DNA of 41,701 nucleotides from Paracoccus sp. PAMC 22219 (GTDB lineage: Bacteria; Pseudomonadota; Alphaproteobacteria; Rhodobacterales; Rhodobacteraceae), in the NCBI RefSeq assembly GCF_000787695.1, contig NZ_BBPH01000091.1:1-41701 (forward strand). Direction: 5' to 3'. Shown in pieces: positions 19,315-28,883 of this stretch (positions are counted from its first letter, which is position 1; every line of letters begins with the position of its first letter). The notes under the pieces are model-generated. The model was given only the letters and a program-made list of their open reading frames with translations. It was not told the origin of the DNA and made no database searches. The translations under genes and the position numbers were made by a program.

Positions 19315-20117
19315 ATGACCCTTTTTCACCTTGTCCTCGTCGCGATCATCCAGGGGATCACCGAATTTCTTCCGGTATCCTCCTCTGGCCATCTGATCCT
19401 GCTGCCGCAACTGACCGGCATGCAGGATCAGGGCCTTGTCATCGACGTCGCCGTGCATGTCGGCACGCTTTTCGCGGTGATCCTGTTCTTCTGGCGCGAT
19501 GTCGCGGCCGCCCTGGCCGGCTTGGCAGGCTGGTCCGCGGCAGGGTCGACACGCCCGGTGCACGGCTGGCCGCATCGCTGATGATCGCCACGATACCGGT
19601 GGTGCTGGTGGGCCTGCTCCTGAAACTGTCCGGCGCGATGGAGATGATGCGCTCGGTGGCCGTGATCGGCTGGACCATGATCATCTTCGGCCTGCTGCTC
19701 TACTGGTCCGACCAACGCGGAGAGGGGGTCAAGCGAACGAAAGACTGGACAGCCCGGGACGCCCTTGTCATCGGCCTGTGGCAGGCCGTGGCGTTGATCC
19801 CCGGAACATCGCGATCGGGTGCCACGATCACGGGCGCGCGTGCCTTGGGATATATCCGCGAAGACGCGGCAAGGATCTCGATGCTGATGTCGATCCCGAC
19901 CATCATCGCATCCGCCACGCTTCTGGCGGGCGATGTCGTGTCAGGGTTCGATGGTCAGGCCGCCATGCAGGCGGGGATCGCCGCGGCCTTTGCCTTCGTC
20001 GCCGCGCTTGCCGCCCTGACGCTGATGATGCGGCTGTTGAAGGCCGTAAGCTTCACGCCCTACGTGATTTATCGCCTGATCTTCGGCACCGTGCTGCTGA
20101 TCTTCGCGTACAGCTGA
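19315..20117 (+). pseudogene. uppP: Undecaprenyl-diphosphatase (UppP/BacA), split by a single-base frameshift
   Basis: Inner-membrane phosphatase that recycles the undecaprenyl carrier for peptidoglycan synthesis and gives bacitracin resistance when abundant. From ATG 19315 the first frame carries QGITEFLPVSSSGHL (active-site motif) and the first helices. Around 19528-19532 one base appears to be missing; reading continues in the frame giving GRVDTPGARLAASLMIATIP, then PGTSRSGATITGA (second active-site motif) and a normal C-terminus. Joined, the two parts give a normal-length protein with all motifs. As written the first frame ends at 19581 and the product would be dead. A sequencing error is quite possible, because everything else is conserved. 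Another uppP elsewhere in the genome would make loss tolerable. Confidence 0.85.
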
Positions 20118-20231
20118 TCACGGGCCAGCCGCCATCACCATCACGCGTTCCTGAAGGGTGCCGGGATTATCATCGCCTGTCGACCGCGTTACGCTTTCGG
20201 GACAGACAAGAACAAGACCAAGGGACAGGAC

Positions 20232-20462
20232 ATGAAAACCAGATTCGGGCTGATCGGAACAGCAGTCGTGTTGACGCTTGCCGGATGTGCCGGTGGCGGC
20301 GGGTACAACGACAGTCCGCTGAACAGCGCCGCCGTTCGGACGGTCGGCGGCGCAGGCGCAGGCGCCTTGGCGGCGGACGCCCTGGGGGGGTCCGGGACCA
20401 AAGGCGCGCTGATCGGCGCATTGGCCGGTGGCGCATCCTGCGTGAACGGCAGCTGTTACTGA
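20232..20462 (+). CDS. Small glycine-rich lipoprotein
   Basis: Short lipoprotein of 76 residues. It has a basic start (MKTRF), a hydrophobic stretch and a lipobox LAGC at about 16-19, followed by a Gly run. The middle has GGAGAGALAADALGG and GALIGALAGGA, a glycine-zipper pattern as in small outer-membrane lipoproteins of the OsmB/SlyB kind. Two cysteines close to the C-terminus (SCVNGSC) could form a disulfide. AGGGACAGGAC lies just before the ATG. It lies 114 bases after uppP on the same strand. Role unknown; envelope-stress lipoprotein is a reasonable guess. Confidence 0.75.
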   Translation: MKTRFGLIGTAVVLTLAGCAGGGGYNDSPLNSAAVRTVGGAGAGALAADALGGSGTKGALIGALAGGASCVNGSCY

Positions 20463-20832
20463 GGCGCAGCCTGTCGCCATGCCTTCCAGGCTGTCGGCAC
20501 TTGCAGGACGGATGAGCGGCCGATCGGAAGATGGGCAGCCATGATCCTTCGGGGTTTTGCAATGAAGTTTTCCGCTGTTCAGTTGGAGGGACTGATCCGT
20601 CCGACGTTTCGGCAGCCCCTCCACCGCTGTTGTGCCGCCCGTCGCTGGTGGCAGGCGCACATTTCCCGAAGGTCGACACCATTCCATCAAAGGCGTCGTC
20701 TTGGAACGGAAGAGCCTCGGCATCCGCCTCTTTGAACAGGACCGTAAGGCCCTGGCCCCTTGCGCACAGGTTGGGGGGGGGTCAAGCGAGACGGGTCCGT
20801 CATCCGTCGACGTACCGGTATCCCATCGTCTG

Positions 20833-21046
20833 TGGCAGCAAGGATGGCATTGTCGCTACCCGCTGCGACATCCAGAAGCGTTTTGCGCGCCCGCGAATTC
20901 AGAGTCTCGCAAAGTTCTTCGCCCACGATCTGCGGGGTCGTTTCGACCACGGCACAGCTGCCCGATGCCCACAGATCCCTCTGTCTGGCCTTCAGGGTTG
21001 GATAGTATGGGACGGTGATGGTGTCGGCGACGGCATCTCTTGGGCA
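20833..21046 (-). pseudogene. SAM-dependent methyltransferase N-terminal scrap
   Basis: About 70 codons on the minus strand read VPYYPTLKARQRDLWASG, then TTPQIVGEELCETL and KTLLDVAAGSDNAILAA. The last block matches the class I methyltransferase motif I (LDVAAGNGN) with AGSDN in place of AGNGN. The rest of the gene is absent on both sides. Bases 20463-20832, upstream on this strand's 3' side, hold no gene I can support. Confidence 0.45.
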
Positions 21047-22198
21047 TGGTAAACACGCAGCATGCATTATGCGGTCCCGCGAGGAACACGGGTTTGGTGC
21101 CGTGAATTGCGCTGGGCTCGTCCTGTTTGTCCAAGGTTGCCGCACATGCCTTTGGAAGTCATTGCGAGATACTTGAACGAACCGGCATAAGCCCCACTGC
21201 TCAGGCGGATGGGTGGCTGGAATATCCTCTCGGAGATGCAGCGCGACATCCGCGTCGGGCGAGTACTTCAGAATTGCCTCGCAACCGCTCCGGGCTAGGC
21301 GGGTCGACACAACCCCGGCACCTGATCCTCCGCCCGGATTGGTCAGTGTCCACATCGTCATCCAGGTCCGCATCTGGATCGGTGACGGCGACCGGCTCCG
21401 ATGCCACAGCGGGCGACGCCGTCATCGTCCCGATCCGAGCGACTGGATCGGAGCATGAAAAAGGGCGCAGCCGCCGACACCATAGATGCATATCCCGGTT
21501 CTGACCTCTGCCAGTGACGGTTCCAGATGTCGCATCATCTCTGGCTTCATCGATGCATGGGTTCCGGACTGTACGCCCCTGGTGACGGCGCTGCCTGATG
21601 TCATTGCCGCGCGTCGACACACGGCGTCGACGACCGGCTTGCCGCGGCAGAAAGCAATCTGATCAGCAAGGCGCACAGCCCGCGGCCTGATCGACGCGTC
21701 ATTCAGAGGCAGAGGCAGAGGCAGAGGCAGAGGCAGAGGCAGAGGCAGAGGCAACCAAGACGTCGTTATGCGCCCTGTTCAATGCGGTTCTGGGATTGTC
21801 CCCGGCACGCTGTAATTTGGGGGTGGCGGCTTTACGTGGCATTGGCACGGCTGGCCGATACCCATTGTGCGATCGCCTTGGTCACCGGTGGTGCTCGTTG
21901 CGGGTCAGAGGCAGCGCTCTCATGTGCCTCTCCAAGATGCTTCCATAGACCGCAAGCGTGCCGGTGGTTCTCTAACGGTGCGCGCATGACGGCCGTACCG
22001 AACGAACGACACGAACTTCCAATCGCGCTGGATGCAAAACGCAGGGTCGGACCGAAGTTGATCGTCCGTCTTCGGAACCTGCAGACCATCGCAATGCCGC
22101 CACTGCGCAGGACACATTCTCTATCCTCAATTTTTCGAGCGACGATCGAATACCGCGGCGGCGAAGGAGCCGGCGGCTCCCTCTCCGCCGCGCCGCCT
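21047..22198. other. Gene-poor region with a hexamer repeat
   Basis: About 1.15 kb between the methyltransferase scrap and aqpZ. Open frames exist on both strands, but their translations are Arg/Pro/Ser-rich, with no motif, start signal or plausible product. The only clear structure is the (AGAGGC)8 array. Likely decayed or non-coding DNA. Confidence 0.5.
21705..21752. repeat. Tandem hexanucleotide repeat (AGAGGC)8
   Basis: Eight perfect head-to-tail copies of AGAGGC, 48 bases. In one minus-strand frame it would read as a Pro-Leu repeat, but no real gene contains it. Such arrays change copy number by slipped-strand mispairing. Confidence 0.95.
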
Positions 22199-22933
22199 TC
22201 AACCAGGACTGACGACGCCACCCACGACCGGTTCTTCGGGTTGCGGGCTGATCCAGCGATAGAGTATTCCCCCTGCCGCGCCGCCGATCAGAGGCGCGAC
22301 CCAGAACAACCACAACTGACCCAGCGCCCACCCCCCGGCAAACAATGCCGGTCCCGTGCTGCGTGCAGGATTGACCGATGTATTCGTGATCGGAATGCCG
22401 ATCAGGTGGATGAGCGTCAGACCAAGCCCGATTGCGATAGGGGCAAACCCTGCCGGCGCGCGACCATGTGTGGCGCCCATGATGATGAACAGAAAGAATG
22501 CGGTCAGAACGACTTCCGCGGTAAAGGCTGCGGCGAGGGAATAGCCCCCCGGCGAATGAGCACCATAGCCGTTCGAGGCAAATCCGCTTGCGGAGGCATC
22601 GAACCCCGCCGCACCGCTGGCGATGACGTAAAGCACCAGCGCCCCCAGGATCGCGCCGGCCACCTGGGCGATGATGTAGGGCAGGATCTCGGCCTTGGGA
22701 AAGCGTCCTCCGGCAGCAAGACCCACCGTGACCGCCGGGTTCAGGTGACAGCCAGAGACGTGACCGATTGCATAGGCCATGGTCAGAACCGTCAGGCCGA
22801 ACGCCAGGGAAACGCCGAGGAAGCCGATGCCAAGCTCCGGAAAAGCGGCTGCCAACACGGCAGAGCCGCATCCGCCGAAGGTTAGCCAGAATGTCCCTAT
22901 GAGTTCTGCGGCATATTTCTGAGAATTGATCAT
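22199..22933 (-). CDS. aqpZ: Aquaporin Z (water channel)
   Basis: Inner-membrane water channel of the MIP family, 244 residues, with six helices and two half-helices. The two NPA motifs are at residues 65-67 (HLNPAVTVG) and 188-190 ([11 protein letters not shown]). Predicted selectivity-filter residues F45, H176, T185 and R191 match the narrow, water-specific AqpZ type and not the glycerol facilitators. The ATG at 22933 is chosen because it gives the usual short N-terminus ([14 protein letters not shown]) and has GAGGG close upstream; a second ATG lies 9 bases earlier. It stands alone. Helps in rapid osmotic adjustment. Confidence 0.93.
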   Translation of the reverse strand: MINSQKYAAELIGTFWLTFGGCGSAVLAAAFPELGIGFLGVSLAFGLTVLTMAYAIGHVSGCHLNPAVTVGLAAGGRFPKAEILPYIIAQVAGAILGALVLYVIASGAAGFDASASGFASNGYGAHSPGGYSLAAAFTAEVVLTAFFLFIIMGATHGRAPAGFAPIAIGLGLTLIHLIGIPITNTSVNPARSTGPALFAGGWALGQLWLFWVAPLIGGAAGGILYRWISPQPEEPVVGGVVSPG

Positions 22934-23988
22934 GACCCTCATCCCGTTTAAAAAACGCGTACCATTCCAAGAAAACATAGGCGATGTGATGTGAGGACTT
23001 CGGTTATCGCCGGGAGCACTCAACTGAGCTCCTATTGCCTGCTCATTTGACGTCCATCACAATTGTACCACATCCGGGAAAAATCACCTTGGTCCCGAAC
23101 GGTATTTCGTGTTCGTGTTTTGCTGATAACGCCACAAGTCTAAAAATAATCAAGCGAAAGAATAATCCACTTCAGACATTCATCTATTGAGCGACTCCAA
23201 CATCATATCTTCATCCGAAAGCGGATTTTAGAGTAACCTTTTCTGAAGGGGTGGTCTTATCCCATTTCAGAGATTTGCAGACCCAACTCGGCGCTAGATT
23301 CTAGTGAATGGTGGCATTATCGAATCCGTATCGGCCCAGATAAAGCTTCCATGATGGTGACGTGGCAAGACAACATTCACATTTGCAACTACTTATCACG
23401 TAAGATGTTCGAGTTAAGGCGCGGTTTTAGATGCAGATCAGTACCGGCATACAAAGCCGCAGCATGGCATACACATGGGCCGATTTCCTGAGCGGTCATT
23501 GCAGTATCCGATGGTTAAAAAGCGGTTTCTTGGCGGAAAAAACGTCCTTCATGACCATCACTGTGGGCCATGATGTCACCGCCAGCACCGCGCCAGGATT
23601 CGGCGGCATAAGCCTCGTCGCATTGATTCCGGTACGAGATCCTGGCTGAAGGATGATGCCTGCTGCGCGGTGTGAACCGGTCCAGCAAACACGGCGCGTG
23701 GGGCTTATTTCCGTCCCTTTTGAATCGCTTGCGGCCCACTGGTTGATTGCCCAGCCCAATATCACAAGACTTGAGCACCGTCTGATCGGTGAGCAGATAC
23801 ACCTTGCCCTGTCCGGCTGAACCGCGACCTCGGTGACCGAAGGACCCGACGAGCGCTTCACTGAGGTGATGTGCGCAATCCGAGCTTCAACCACATGAGG
23901 TTTCACCTGTTCCCAGCCACCGCCTTGTCGACGGCAATACTCGGGCCACTGTGATGCCGTGATCGATCCAGCCGTCACGCCAACGGCT
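22934..23988. other. Intergenic region between aqpZ and the metal ATPase
   Basis: About 1.05 kb. The part from about 23040 to 23430 is clearly A/T-rich and should include the aqpZ promoter, though no consensus boxes could be fixed. From 23431 to 23978 frames are open on both strands (73 codons plus, 161 codons minus) with overlapping Arg/Ser/Pro-rich translations that I cannot assign; decayed mobile-element DNA is possible but not shown. Confidence 0.45.
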
Positions 23989-26205
23989 TCAGTCTTCCCT
24001 TGTGGGGTCGAAGGCCAGCAGGCGCAGGGCGTTCAGCGTTACCAGAACCGTGGCGCCCGTATCGGCCAGAATGGCGATCCAGAGGCCCGTGACACCAAAG
24101 ACCGTCGTCACCAGAAAGACCGCCTTCAGCCCAAGGGCCAAGGTGACGTTCTGTCTGATATTGCCCATCGTTGCCCGGGACAGCCGGATAAGGGCGGGTG
24201 CATCCGTGATGCGGTCGCGCAGGATCGCGCCATCGGCCGTTTCCAGCGCCACGTCGGTCCCCGATCCCATCGCGATGCCGACATGCGCCTCCTTCAAGGC
24301 GGGGGCGTCGTTGATGCCGTCGCCGATCATCATCACACGGCCCTGACGCTTCATGACCCGGATGGCAGCCAGCTTGTCCTCGGGCATCATGCCAGCCCGG
24401 AAATCGAGGTCCAAACCTGCGGCGATGGCGGCTGCGGTGCGGGGGTTGTCACCCGTCAGCATGGTGCAGCCGACACCCATCGCGGCCAGTTGTCCGATGG
24501 CCGCCGCGGCATCGCTGCGCGGCTCGTCCCGCATGGCGATCAGGCCTAGGGGGCGGTTCGTGCGGAACACCGCGACGACCGTCTTGCCGGCGGCTTCCAG
24601 CGCGGCGATCCGATCCAAGGTCGATGCGTCGATCCCGCCGATCTCTGTGGCATGGGCGGGCGACGTGACCCAGGCAGGCGCACCGGAAACCATAGCTTGC
24701 GCACCCCGTCCGGGCAGCGCACGGGCATCGCGCGCGTCCAGAACGATCACGGCGGTCGCTTTCGCCCGGCGCAGGATCGCCAGCGCCAAGGGGTGGCTTG
24801 ACCCGGCCTCGACACCGGCGGCGACGGACAGCAGTTCCGCCTCGTCCACGCCGGGTGCGGTGACCAGATCGGTCACGATAGGCGCGCCTTGGGTCAGCGT
24901 GCCGGTCTTGTCAAAGACAACATGCGTCACGCCTGCCGCCGCCTCGATCACCGCGCCGCCCTTCATCAGCAGACCGCGACGCGCCCCGGCAGACAAGGCC
25001 GACGCGATCGAGGCCGGGACCGAGATCACCAGCGCGCAGGGGCAACCGATCAGCAAAAGCGCCAACCCGCGATAGATCCAAGTGGTCCAGTCCTGCCCAA
25101 AGGCCAGCGGCGGCACCACGATCACCGACGCCGACAGTGCGACGATCGCCGGCATGTAGATGCGCGAGAAGCGGTCGATGAACCGTTCCGTGGGGGCGCG
25201 GGCCTCTTCGGCGTCCTCCACCAGGCGGATGATGCGGGCGATGGTGTTGTCGCTTGGCGCGCGGGTGACGCGCAGGCGCAGCGCGGCCTGGGTGTTGATC
25301 GAGCCCGCAAAGACCGCATCGCCGACGCCGCGCGTGCGCGGGACGCTTTCGCCTGTCACCGGGCTTTCGTCGACGCCGCTGGTCCCTTCGATGATCGCGC
25401 CATCCGCCGGAACACGGTCGCCCGGGCGGACCAGAACGACCTGTCCGATCTCCAGACTGTCGGCAGGCACGGTCCGCGCCTGACCGGCCTCCTCAAGCAG
25501 CGCGGTCTTGGGGACAAGGTCGGCCAAGGCGCGGATGCCCTGGCGCGCCTTTCCGGCCGCGACACCTTCCAGAACCTCGCCCACGGCAAACAGGAAGACG
25601 ACCAGCGCCGCTTCCTCTTCGGCCCCGATCAGCAGGGCACCACCGGCGGCAATGGTCATCAGGCCTTCGATCGTGAAGGGTTGACCCATCCGCAGGGCAT
25701 CGAAGGCCCGCTTGGCCACCGGCGCGACCCCGATCAGGCAAGCCGCGACAAAGCCCCAGTATCCGACCTGGGACGAGGTCAGCAGCGCGACCATCCAGGC
25801 AAGTCCAAGCAGCGTCCCGGTCAGGGCGACCAGCCGGCCCTTTGCCGTCTGGTGCCAAGCCCTTTCTGGCAGCACAGCAGCGTGCTGCACCGTGCCTGAG
25901 GTGGCCTGTTCCCCGCTTATCCGCACGGGCGAACCCGCATCCGGCAGAACGAAGGCCTTCTTGCGCGGCGCCAGTTGACCTTTCGGCGCGATCCCGAAGC
26001 CCAGCTTCCGGACAATGCCCTCGATGGCCTCGGGTGGGGTGCTGTCAGGCATCAGGTCCAGCGTCAGCCGTTCGGCCATCAGCGCCACCCGGACGTCGCT
26101 GACCCCCGGCATCCGCTCGACGGCCCGCACCACCTTGGTGGTGCAGGCGGCGCAGTCCATCCCGGTGACGGTCCATTCCCGCCGCTGTGTCGTTTCATTC
26201 GTCAT
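23989..26205 (-). CDS. zntA: Heavy-metal P1B-type ATPase (Zn/Cd/Pb exporter)
   Basis: Inner-membrane pump exporting divalent soft metals (Zn2+, Cd2+, Pb2+). It has 738 residues. One N-terminal metal-binding domain has GMDCAAC (Cys18, Cys21). Then come membrane helices, the actuator TGES at 284-287, the intramembrane CPC at 388-390 that defines the P1B subgroup, the phosphorylation site DKTGT at 432-436 and the hinge GDGINDAP. CPC plus one HMA domain and a MerR partner favour the Zn/Cd/Pb (ZntA/CadA) branch over copper. ATG at 26205 is chosen with AGGA 8 bases upstream; a start at 26235 would lie almost on the predicted transcription start. It is expressed from a MerR-type promoter shared with the divergent regulator. 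Confidence 0.93.
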   Translation of the reverse strand: MTNETTQRREWTVTGMDCAACTTKVVRAVERMPGVSDVRVALMAERLTLDLMPDSTPPEAIEGIVRKLGFGIAPKGQLAPRKKAFVLPDAGSPVRISGEQATSGTVQHAAVLPERAWHQTAKGRLVALTGTLLGLAWMVALLTSSQVGYWGFVAACLIGVAPVAKRAFDALRMGQPFTIEGLMTIAAGGALLIGAEEEAALVVFLFAVGEVLEGVAAGKARQGIRALADLVPKTALLEEAGQARTVPADSLEIGQVVLVRPGDRVPADGAIIEGTSGVDESPVTGESVPRTRGVGDAVFAGSINTQAALRLRVTRAPSDNTIARIIRLVEDAEEARAPTERFIDRFSRIYMPAIVALSASVIVVPPLAFGQDWTTWIYRGLALLLIGCPCALVISVPASIASALSAGARRGLLMKGGAVIEAAAGVTHVVFDKTGTLTQGAPIVTDLVTAPGVDEAELLSVAAGVEAGSSHPLALAILRRAKATAVIVLDARDARALPGRGAQAMVSGAPAWVTSPAHATEIGGIDASTLDRIAALEAAGKTVVAVFRTNRPLGLIAMRDEPRSDAAAAIGQLAAMGVGCTMLTGDNPRTAAAIAAGLDLDFRAGMMPEDKLAAIRVMKRQGRVMMIGDGINDAPALKEAHVGIAMGSGTDVALETADGAILRDRITDAPALIRLSRATMGNIRQNVTLALGLKAVFLVTTVFGVTGLWIAILADTGATVLVTLNALRLLAFDPTRED

Positions 26206-26244
26206 GTCGCATCCTGCCCGAGATCTTTTCATCATCGAGTCGGA

Positions 26245-26275
26245 CAGATAGGGTCTCTAGCAACTAGAGCTTCAA
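26245..26275 (-). promoter_or_regulatory. MerR-type promoter/operator of the metal ATPase
   Basis: On the minus strand a -35 box TTGAAG (26270-26275) and a -10 box TATCTG (26245-26250) are separated by exactly 19 bases. Between them lies a perfect dyad CTCTAG-TTG-CTAGAG (26255-26269). An over-long 19-bp spacer with a dyad inside it is the hallmark of promoters that MerR-family proteins activate by untwisting. The predicted start would lie about 33 bases before the ATPase ATG. The regulator gene begins 10 bases beyond the -35 box, so binding probably also represses it. Confidence 0.85.
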
Positions 26276-26285
26276 GAGGTTTCTC

Positions 26286-26732
26286 ATGCTGAGCATCGGA
26301 AAGTTGAGTGCCGCCACCGGCGTCAAGGTCCCGACCATCCGCTACTACGAGGATATCGGGCTGCTGCCCGAGGCTGAACGCAGCGCGGGCAATCAACGGC
26401 TTTACGATCTGGCCGCACAGGAGCGGCTAGCCTTCATCCGCCATGCCCGCGAACTCGGCTTTCCGCTGGACAGCATCCGAGAGCTTCTCAGCCTGTCCGA
26501 CCAACCCGACATGTCCTGCGCCGCCGCCGATGTCATCGCGACGCGCCAATTGGCTGCCGTCAACGACCGCATCATCCGCCTGCAGGCGCTTCAGCGGGAA
26601 CTGGAACGCATGCTGGCTCAATGCGCTCATGGCACGATCTCGGACTGCATGGTCATCGAGGTTCTGAGCGACCACGCGAACTGCCTGCATGATCATCACG
26701 GGGATCGCAGGCCGCTCAGTTCGCAGTCCTGA
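26286..26732 (+). CDS. MerR-family metal-responsive regulator (ZntR/CadR/PbrR type)
   Basis: Dimeric DNA-binding metal sensor of 148 residues. The N-terminal winged helix-turn-helix reads SIGKLSAATGVKVPTIRYYE, followed by GLLPEAERSAGNQRLY, and then the long dimer helix (about 80-112). Candidate metal ligands are Cys78 (in the dimer partner), Cys113 and Cys121, the ZntR/CadR arrangement, plus a His/Cys-rich tail (H130, C133, H135, H137, H138) typical of the CadR group and of binding Cd2+ or Zn2+. AGAGG lies 6 bases before the ATG. It is divergent from the ATPase it probably controls. The choice between Zn, Cd and Pb cannot be settled from sequence. Confidence 0.92.
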   Translation: MLSIGKLSAATGVKVPTIRYYEDIGLLPEAERSAGNQRLYDLAAQERLAFIRHARELGFPLDSIRELLSLSDQPDMSCAAADVIATRQLAAVNDRIIRLQALQRELERMLAQCAHGTISDCMVIEVLSDHANCLHDHHGDRRPLSSQS

Positions 26733-26734
26733 AG

Positions 26735-26749
26735 ATCGCACCGTGCGAT
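26735..26749 (+). terminator. Short hairpin after the MerR-family gene
   Basis: ATCGCA / TGCGAT with a 3-base loop begins 2 bases after the regulator's stop codon. The stem is only 6 bp and no T-run follows, so it is a weak candidate. The remaining bases up to 26986 show nothing else. Confidence 0.25.
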
Positions 26750-26986
26750 GCGGTCATCATGCTGGGTGTCGATGGGGCCATGCGGATCGGCAAGACAACG
26801 GCGCCTGTCGTACGGGTTAGCTTAACCAAGATGGACCGTGTCGTCGTTCGAACGATGGGACGTGCCAGCGGCACGTGCCGACCTCACACGCGATGGTGGG
26901 TCGGTTCGCCGCCGTGATGGCTGACGCTGGCCTTTGTATCGCGACGATGAACACTCGCAGGTGCGCCCATCCCCGGCAATGAGCCT

Positions 26987-27280
26987 CTAGATGAGCAAGC
27001 CTGCTGCCAACCCTGCCGTCAGGCCAAGCACGACTCCGATCGTGGTGCCCCGAAAGAACAGGCAGCAGGGACAGGACGTATCAAAGTAATCGGTGACGCG
27101 GGATGTCCAGTGCCCTGGCGTATCACACCAGGACGGAAAAAAGACGCGACTGCTCCATGCCATCGCGTTGGAAAGCCAGTTGTCCTGCCAGTCGCCCGTC
27201 CCACCATCCAGGTCATCGGCTTCGGGCTCAGGCGCGTTGTCCGGCGTTTCCGGCCTGAACCGGAAGGGATTGATGGCCAT
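26987..27280 (-). CDS. Small membrane protein with a CPCC motif, unknown function
   Basis: A 97-residue protein I do not recognise. It is likely a real gene because GGAGGT lies 5 bases before the ATG at 27280, a near-perfect ribosome site. The N-terminal half is soluble and acidic (PEPEADDLDGGTGDWQDNW); then comes an aromatic amphipathic part (SSRVFFPSWCDTPGHW), DTSCPCCLFFRG with a CPCC cluster, and one C-terminal membrane helix of about 22 residues. The last residues are hydrophobic. Being close to a metal-export module, the CPCC could bind metal or be a redox site, but this is only inference. Confidence 0.65.
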   Translation of the reverse strand: MAINPFRFRPETPDNAPEPEADDLDGGTGDWQDNWLSNAMAWSSRVFFPSWCDTPGHWTSRVTDYFDTSCPCCLFFRGTTIGVVLGLTAGLAAGLLI

Positions 27281-27473
27281 GGGTTACCTCCATGCAAAAC
27301 TCAGGGCGTCGCAGTATGCGCAAACCTGCTGCCCATACGAACGCAAGGCCGGGTCAGCAGTTTCAGACCTTCGCAGGTTGCCTTGTCGGTGCCCCGTTGC
27401 GCGACCCCAAGGTTACAGACCCTTTGATGCCATGCCAATTGCGTGGAGCAGGCCCCGCAGGAAGACCTGATCG

Positions 27474-27620
27474 ATGCGAAAGGTGTTCTGGCTGATGGAT
27501 GCGCAGATGATGCGCCCTCGCCCCTCGTTTCCCAACAGTCATGACAGCTTCCCGGTCGGTGATCTGCGGGTGCTTGGCGCTATCGTCCTCATCAACCGCA
27601 ATGGTGCGTGCTGCTGCCGG
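27474..27620 (+). mobile_element. IS5-family transposase N-terminal scrap
   Basis: From ATG 27474 it reads KVFWLMDAQMMRPRPSFPNS, then FPVGDLRVLGAIVLINRNG, the first 45 or so residues of an IS427-type transposase, after which similarity ends. The leader AGGAAGACCTGATCG before the ATG is like that of the other remnants in this window. The stretch 27281-27473 shows nothing recognisable. Confidence 0.65.
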
Positions 27621-27717
27621 TTTTGTCGCGTCGCGCCGATGCCTCTCTACCGCATCAGCGGCGGCAAGCAAGGTAGCAGACACCTAGCGAGCGTCGAGGC
27701 TTTGGCCGATGCATTCG

Positions 27718-28812
27718 TCATTCGTGCGGTGTCACGGATTGTCCGCCGAACAGCACCTGTCGTGGCAGTTGGAAGATGAAATAGGGGTTCAGCGACGGCA
27801 GTGCGCTGGCGTCGTTCAGCCGGGCAAGCTGTTCGCCGGACAGCGTCACCTGCAGGGCGGCGATGTTGGCCGTCACCTGTTCAGCGCGGCTGGCGCCCAT
27901 CAGCAGCGTGGTCGCACCCCCCCGCGACAGGACCCACGCCAGCGCGGCCTGCGCCATCGGCACCTCCAGTTCGGCGGCAACCTCGCGCAGGGCGTCGACG
28001 ATGGCAAAGTTGCGTTCGGTGAACAGCATGCCGCCGTAGGGGTTGTCTCCGCTCAGACGGTCGCTGCGACCCGCTTCCGCATCCATCGCGCGGTCCGGGA
28101 CCGCCGCGGCCCGGTCCGCCTGGGCCAGCATGTCGCGGCCATACTTGCCGGTCAGCAACCCGCCGGCCAGCGGGCTCCAGGGCATGATGCCCAGACCGAA
28201 ATGCTCGGCCATCGGTGCCAGGTCCAGTTCGACCCCACGATCGATCAGCGACCAGGCGTTCTGCAGCCCGATCGGGCCCGGCAACCCCTGCGCCGCCGCC
28301 AAGGTCGCGACCTTGGCGACATACCAGGCGGGCGTGTTGGAGAACCCGTAATACAGGATCTCGCCCCTTGCGACGGCAGCCGAAAGGGTCCTCAGCACCT
28401 CCTCGGGCGGCGTGGTGCGATCCCAGACATGCATCCAGTAAAGGTCGATCCGGTCCGTCCCAAGGCGGCGCAGCGACCCCTCGATCCCCAGCCGGATGTT
28501 GATCGCGCCGTTCCCGCCATGCAGCGGATGTCCCTGCGCCCGCGCAAAGCCGGATTTGGTGGACAGGACGATCCGGTCGCGCAGGCCGCTGTCGGTCAGG
28601 ATCCGACCCAGCATCCGCTCGCTCTCTCCGCCACTGTAGACGTCGGCGGTGTCGACCACGTTTCCGCCCGCCGACACATAGGCATCGAAGATCGCCCGCG
28701 CGGCGGCCATGTCGCTGCCCCACCGGCCTGCGCCAAAGGTCATCGTGCCAAGCGTCAGCGGGCTGACGATCAGCCCCGAACGCCCAAAGGTCCGATAGTC
28801 GGTCATCTGCAT
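27718..28812 (-). CDS. Aldo/keto reductase
   Basis: NADPH-dependent oxidoreductase of the AKR superfamily, 364 residues. The predicted catalytic tetrad is D54 and Y59 (DTADVYSGG), K86 (LSTKSGF) and H128 (YWMHVWD). The cofactor region has LLMGASRAEQV near the C-terminus. It resembles the YhdN/YajO-like AKR group acting on small aldehydes or ketones, but no substrate is implied. ATG at 28812 is chosen because AGGAG lies 7 bases upstream; earlier in-frame starts lack this and would cross the intergenic control region. Divergent from the LysR gene. Confidence 0.9.
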   Translation of the reverse strand: MQMTDYRTFGRSGLIVSPLTLGTMTFGAGRWGSDMAAARAIFDAYVSAGGNVVDTADVYSGGESERMLGRILTDSGLRDRIVLSTKSGFARAQGHPLHGGNGAINIRLGIEGSLRRLGTDRIDLYWMHVWDRTTPPEEVLRTLSAAVARGEILYYGFSNTPAWYVAKVATLAAAQGLPGPIGLQNAWSLIDRGVELDLAPMAEHFGLGIMPWSPLAGGLLTGKYGRDMLAQADRAAAVPDRAMDAEAGRSDRLSGDNPYGGMLFTERNFAIVDALREVAAELEVPMAQAALAWVLSRGGATTLLMGASRAEQVTANIAALQVTLSGEQLARLNDASALPSLNPYFIFQLPRQVLFGGQSVTPHE

Positions 28813-28883
28813 GATCTGCTCCTGAATGCGGCGATGAGGTGATCCTAGGCTGGTCCGCCGGGCAGGATTAGCCGTTTCCTTTC

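Noticed and set aside
20467..20493. 7-bp inverted repeat after the small lipoprotein gene
   Set aside because: Long 13-base loop and no T-run; too weak to call a terminator.
20690..20790. LysR-like phrase (ERKSLGIRLFEQDRK) on the plus strand
   Set aside because: Only about 30 residues match in the translation, with no helix-turn-helix around it; coincidence cannot be excluded.
23496..23978. Minus-strand frame of 160 codons between aqpZ and the metal ATPase
   Set aside because: No motif in any of the three frames and no ribosome site; possibly decayed DNA but nothing supports a gene.
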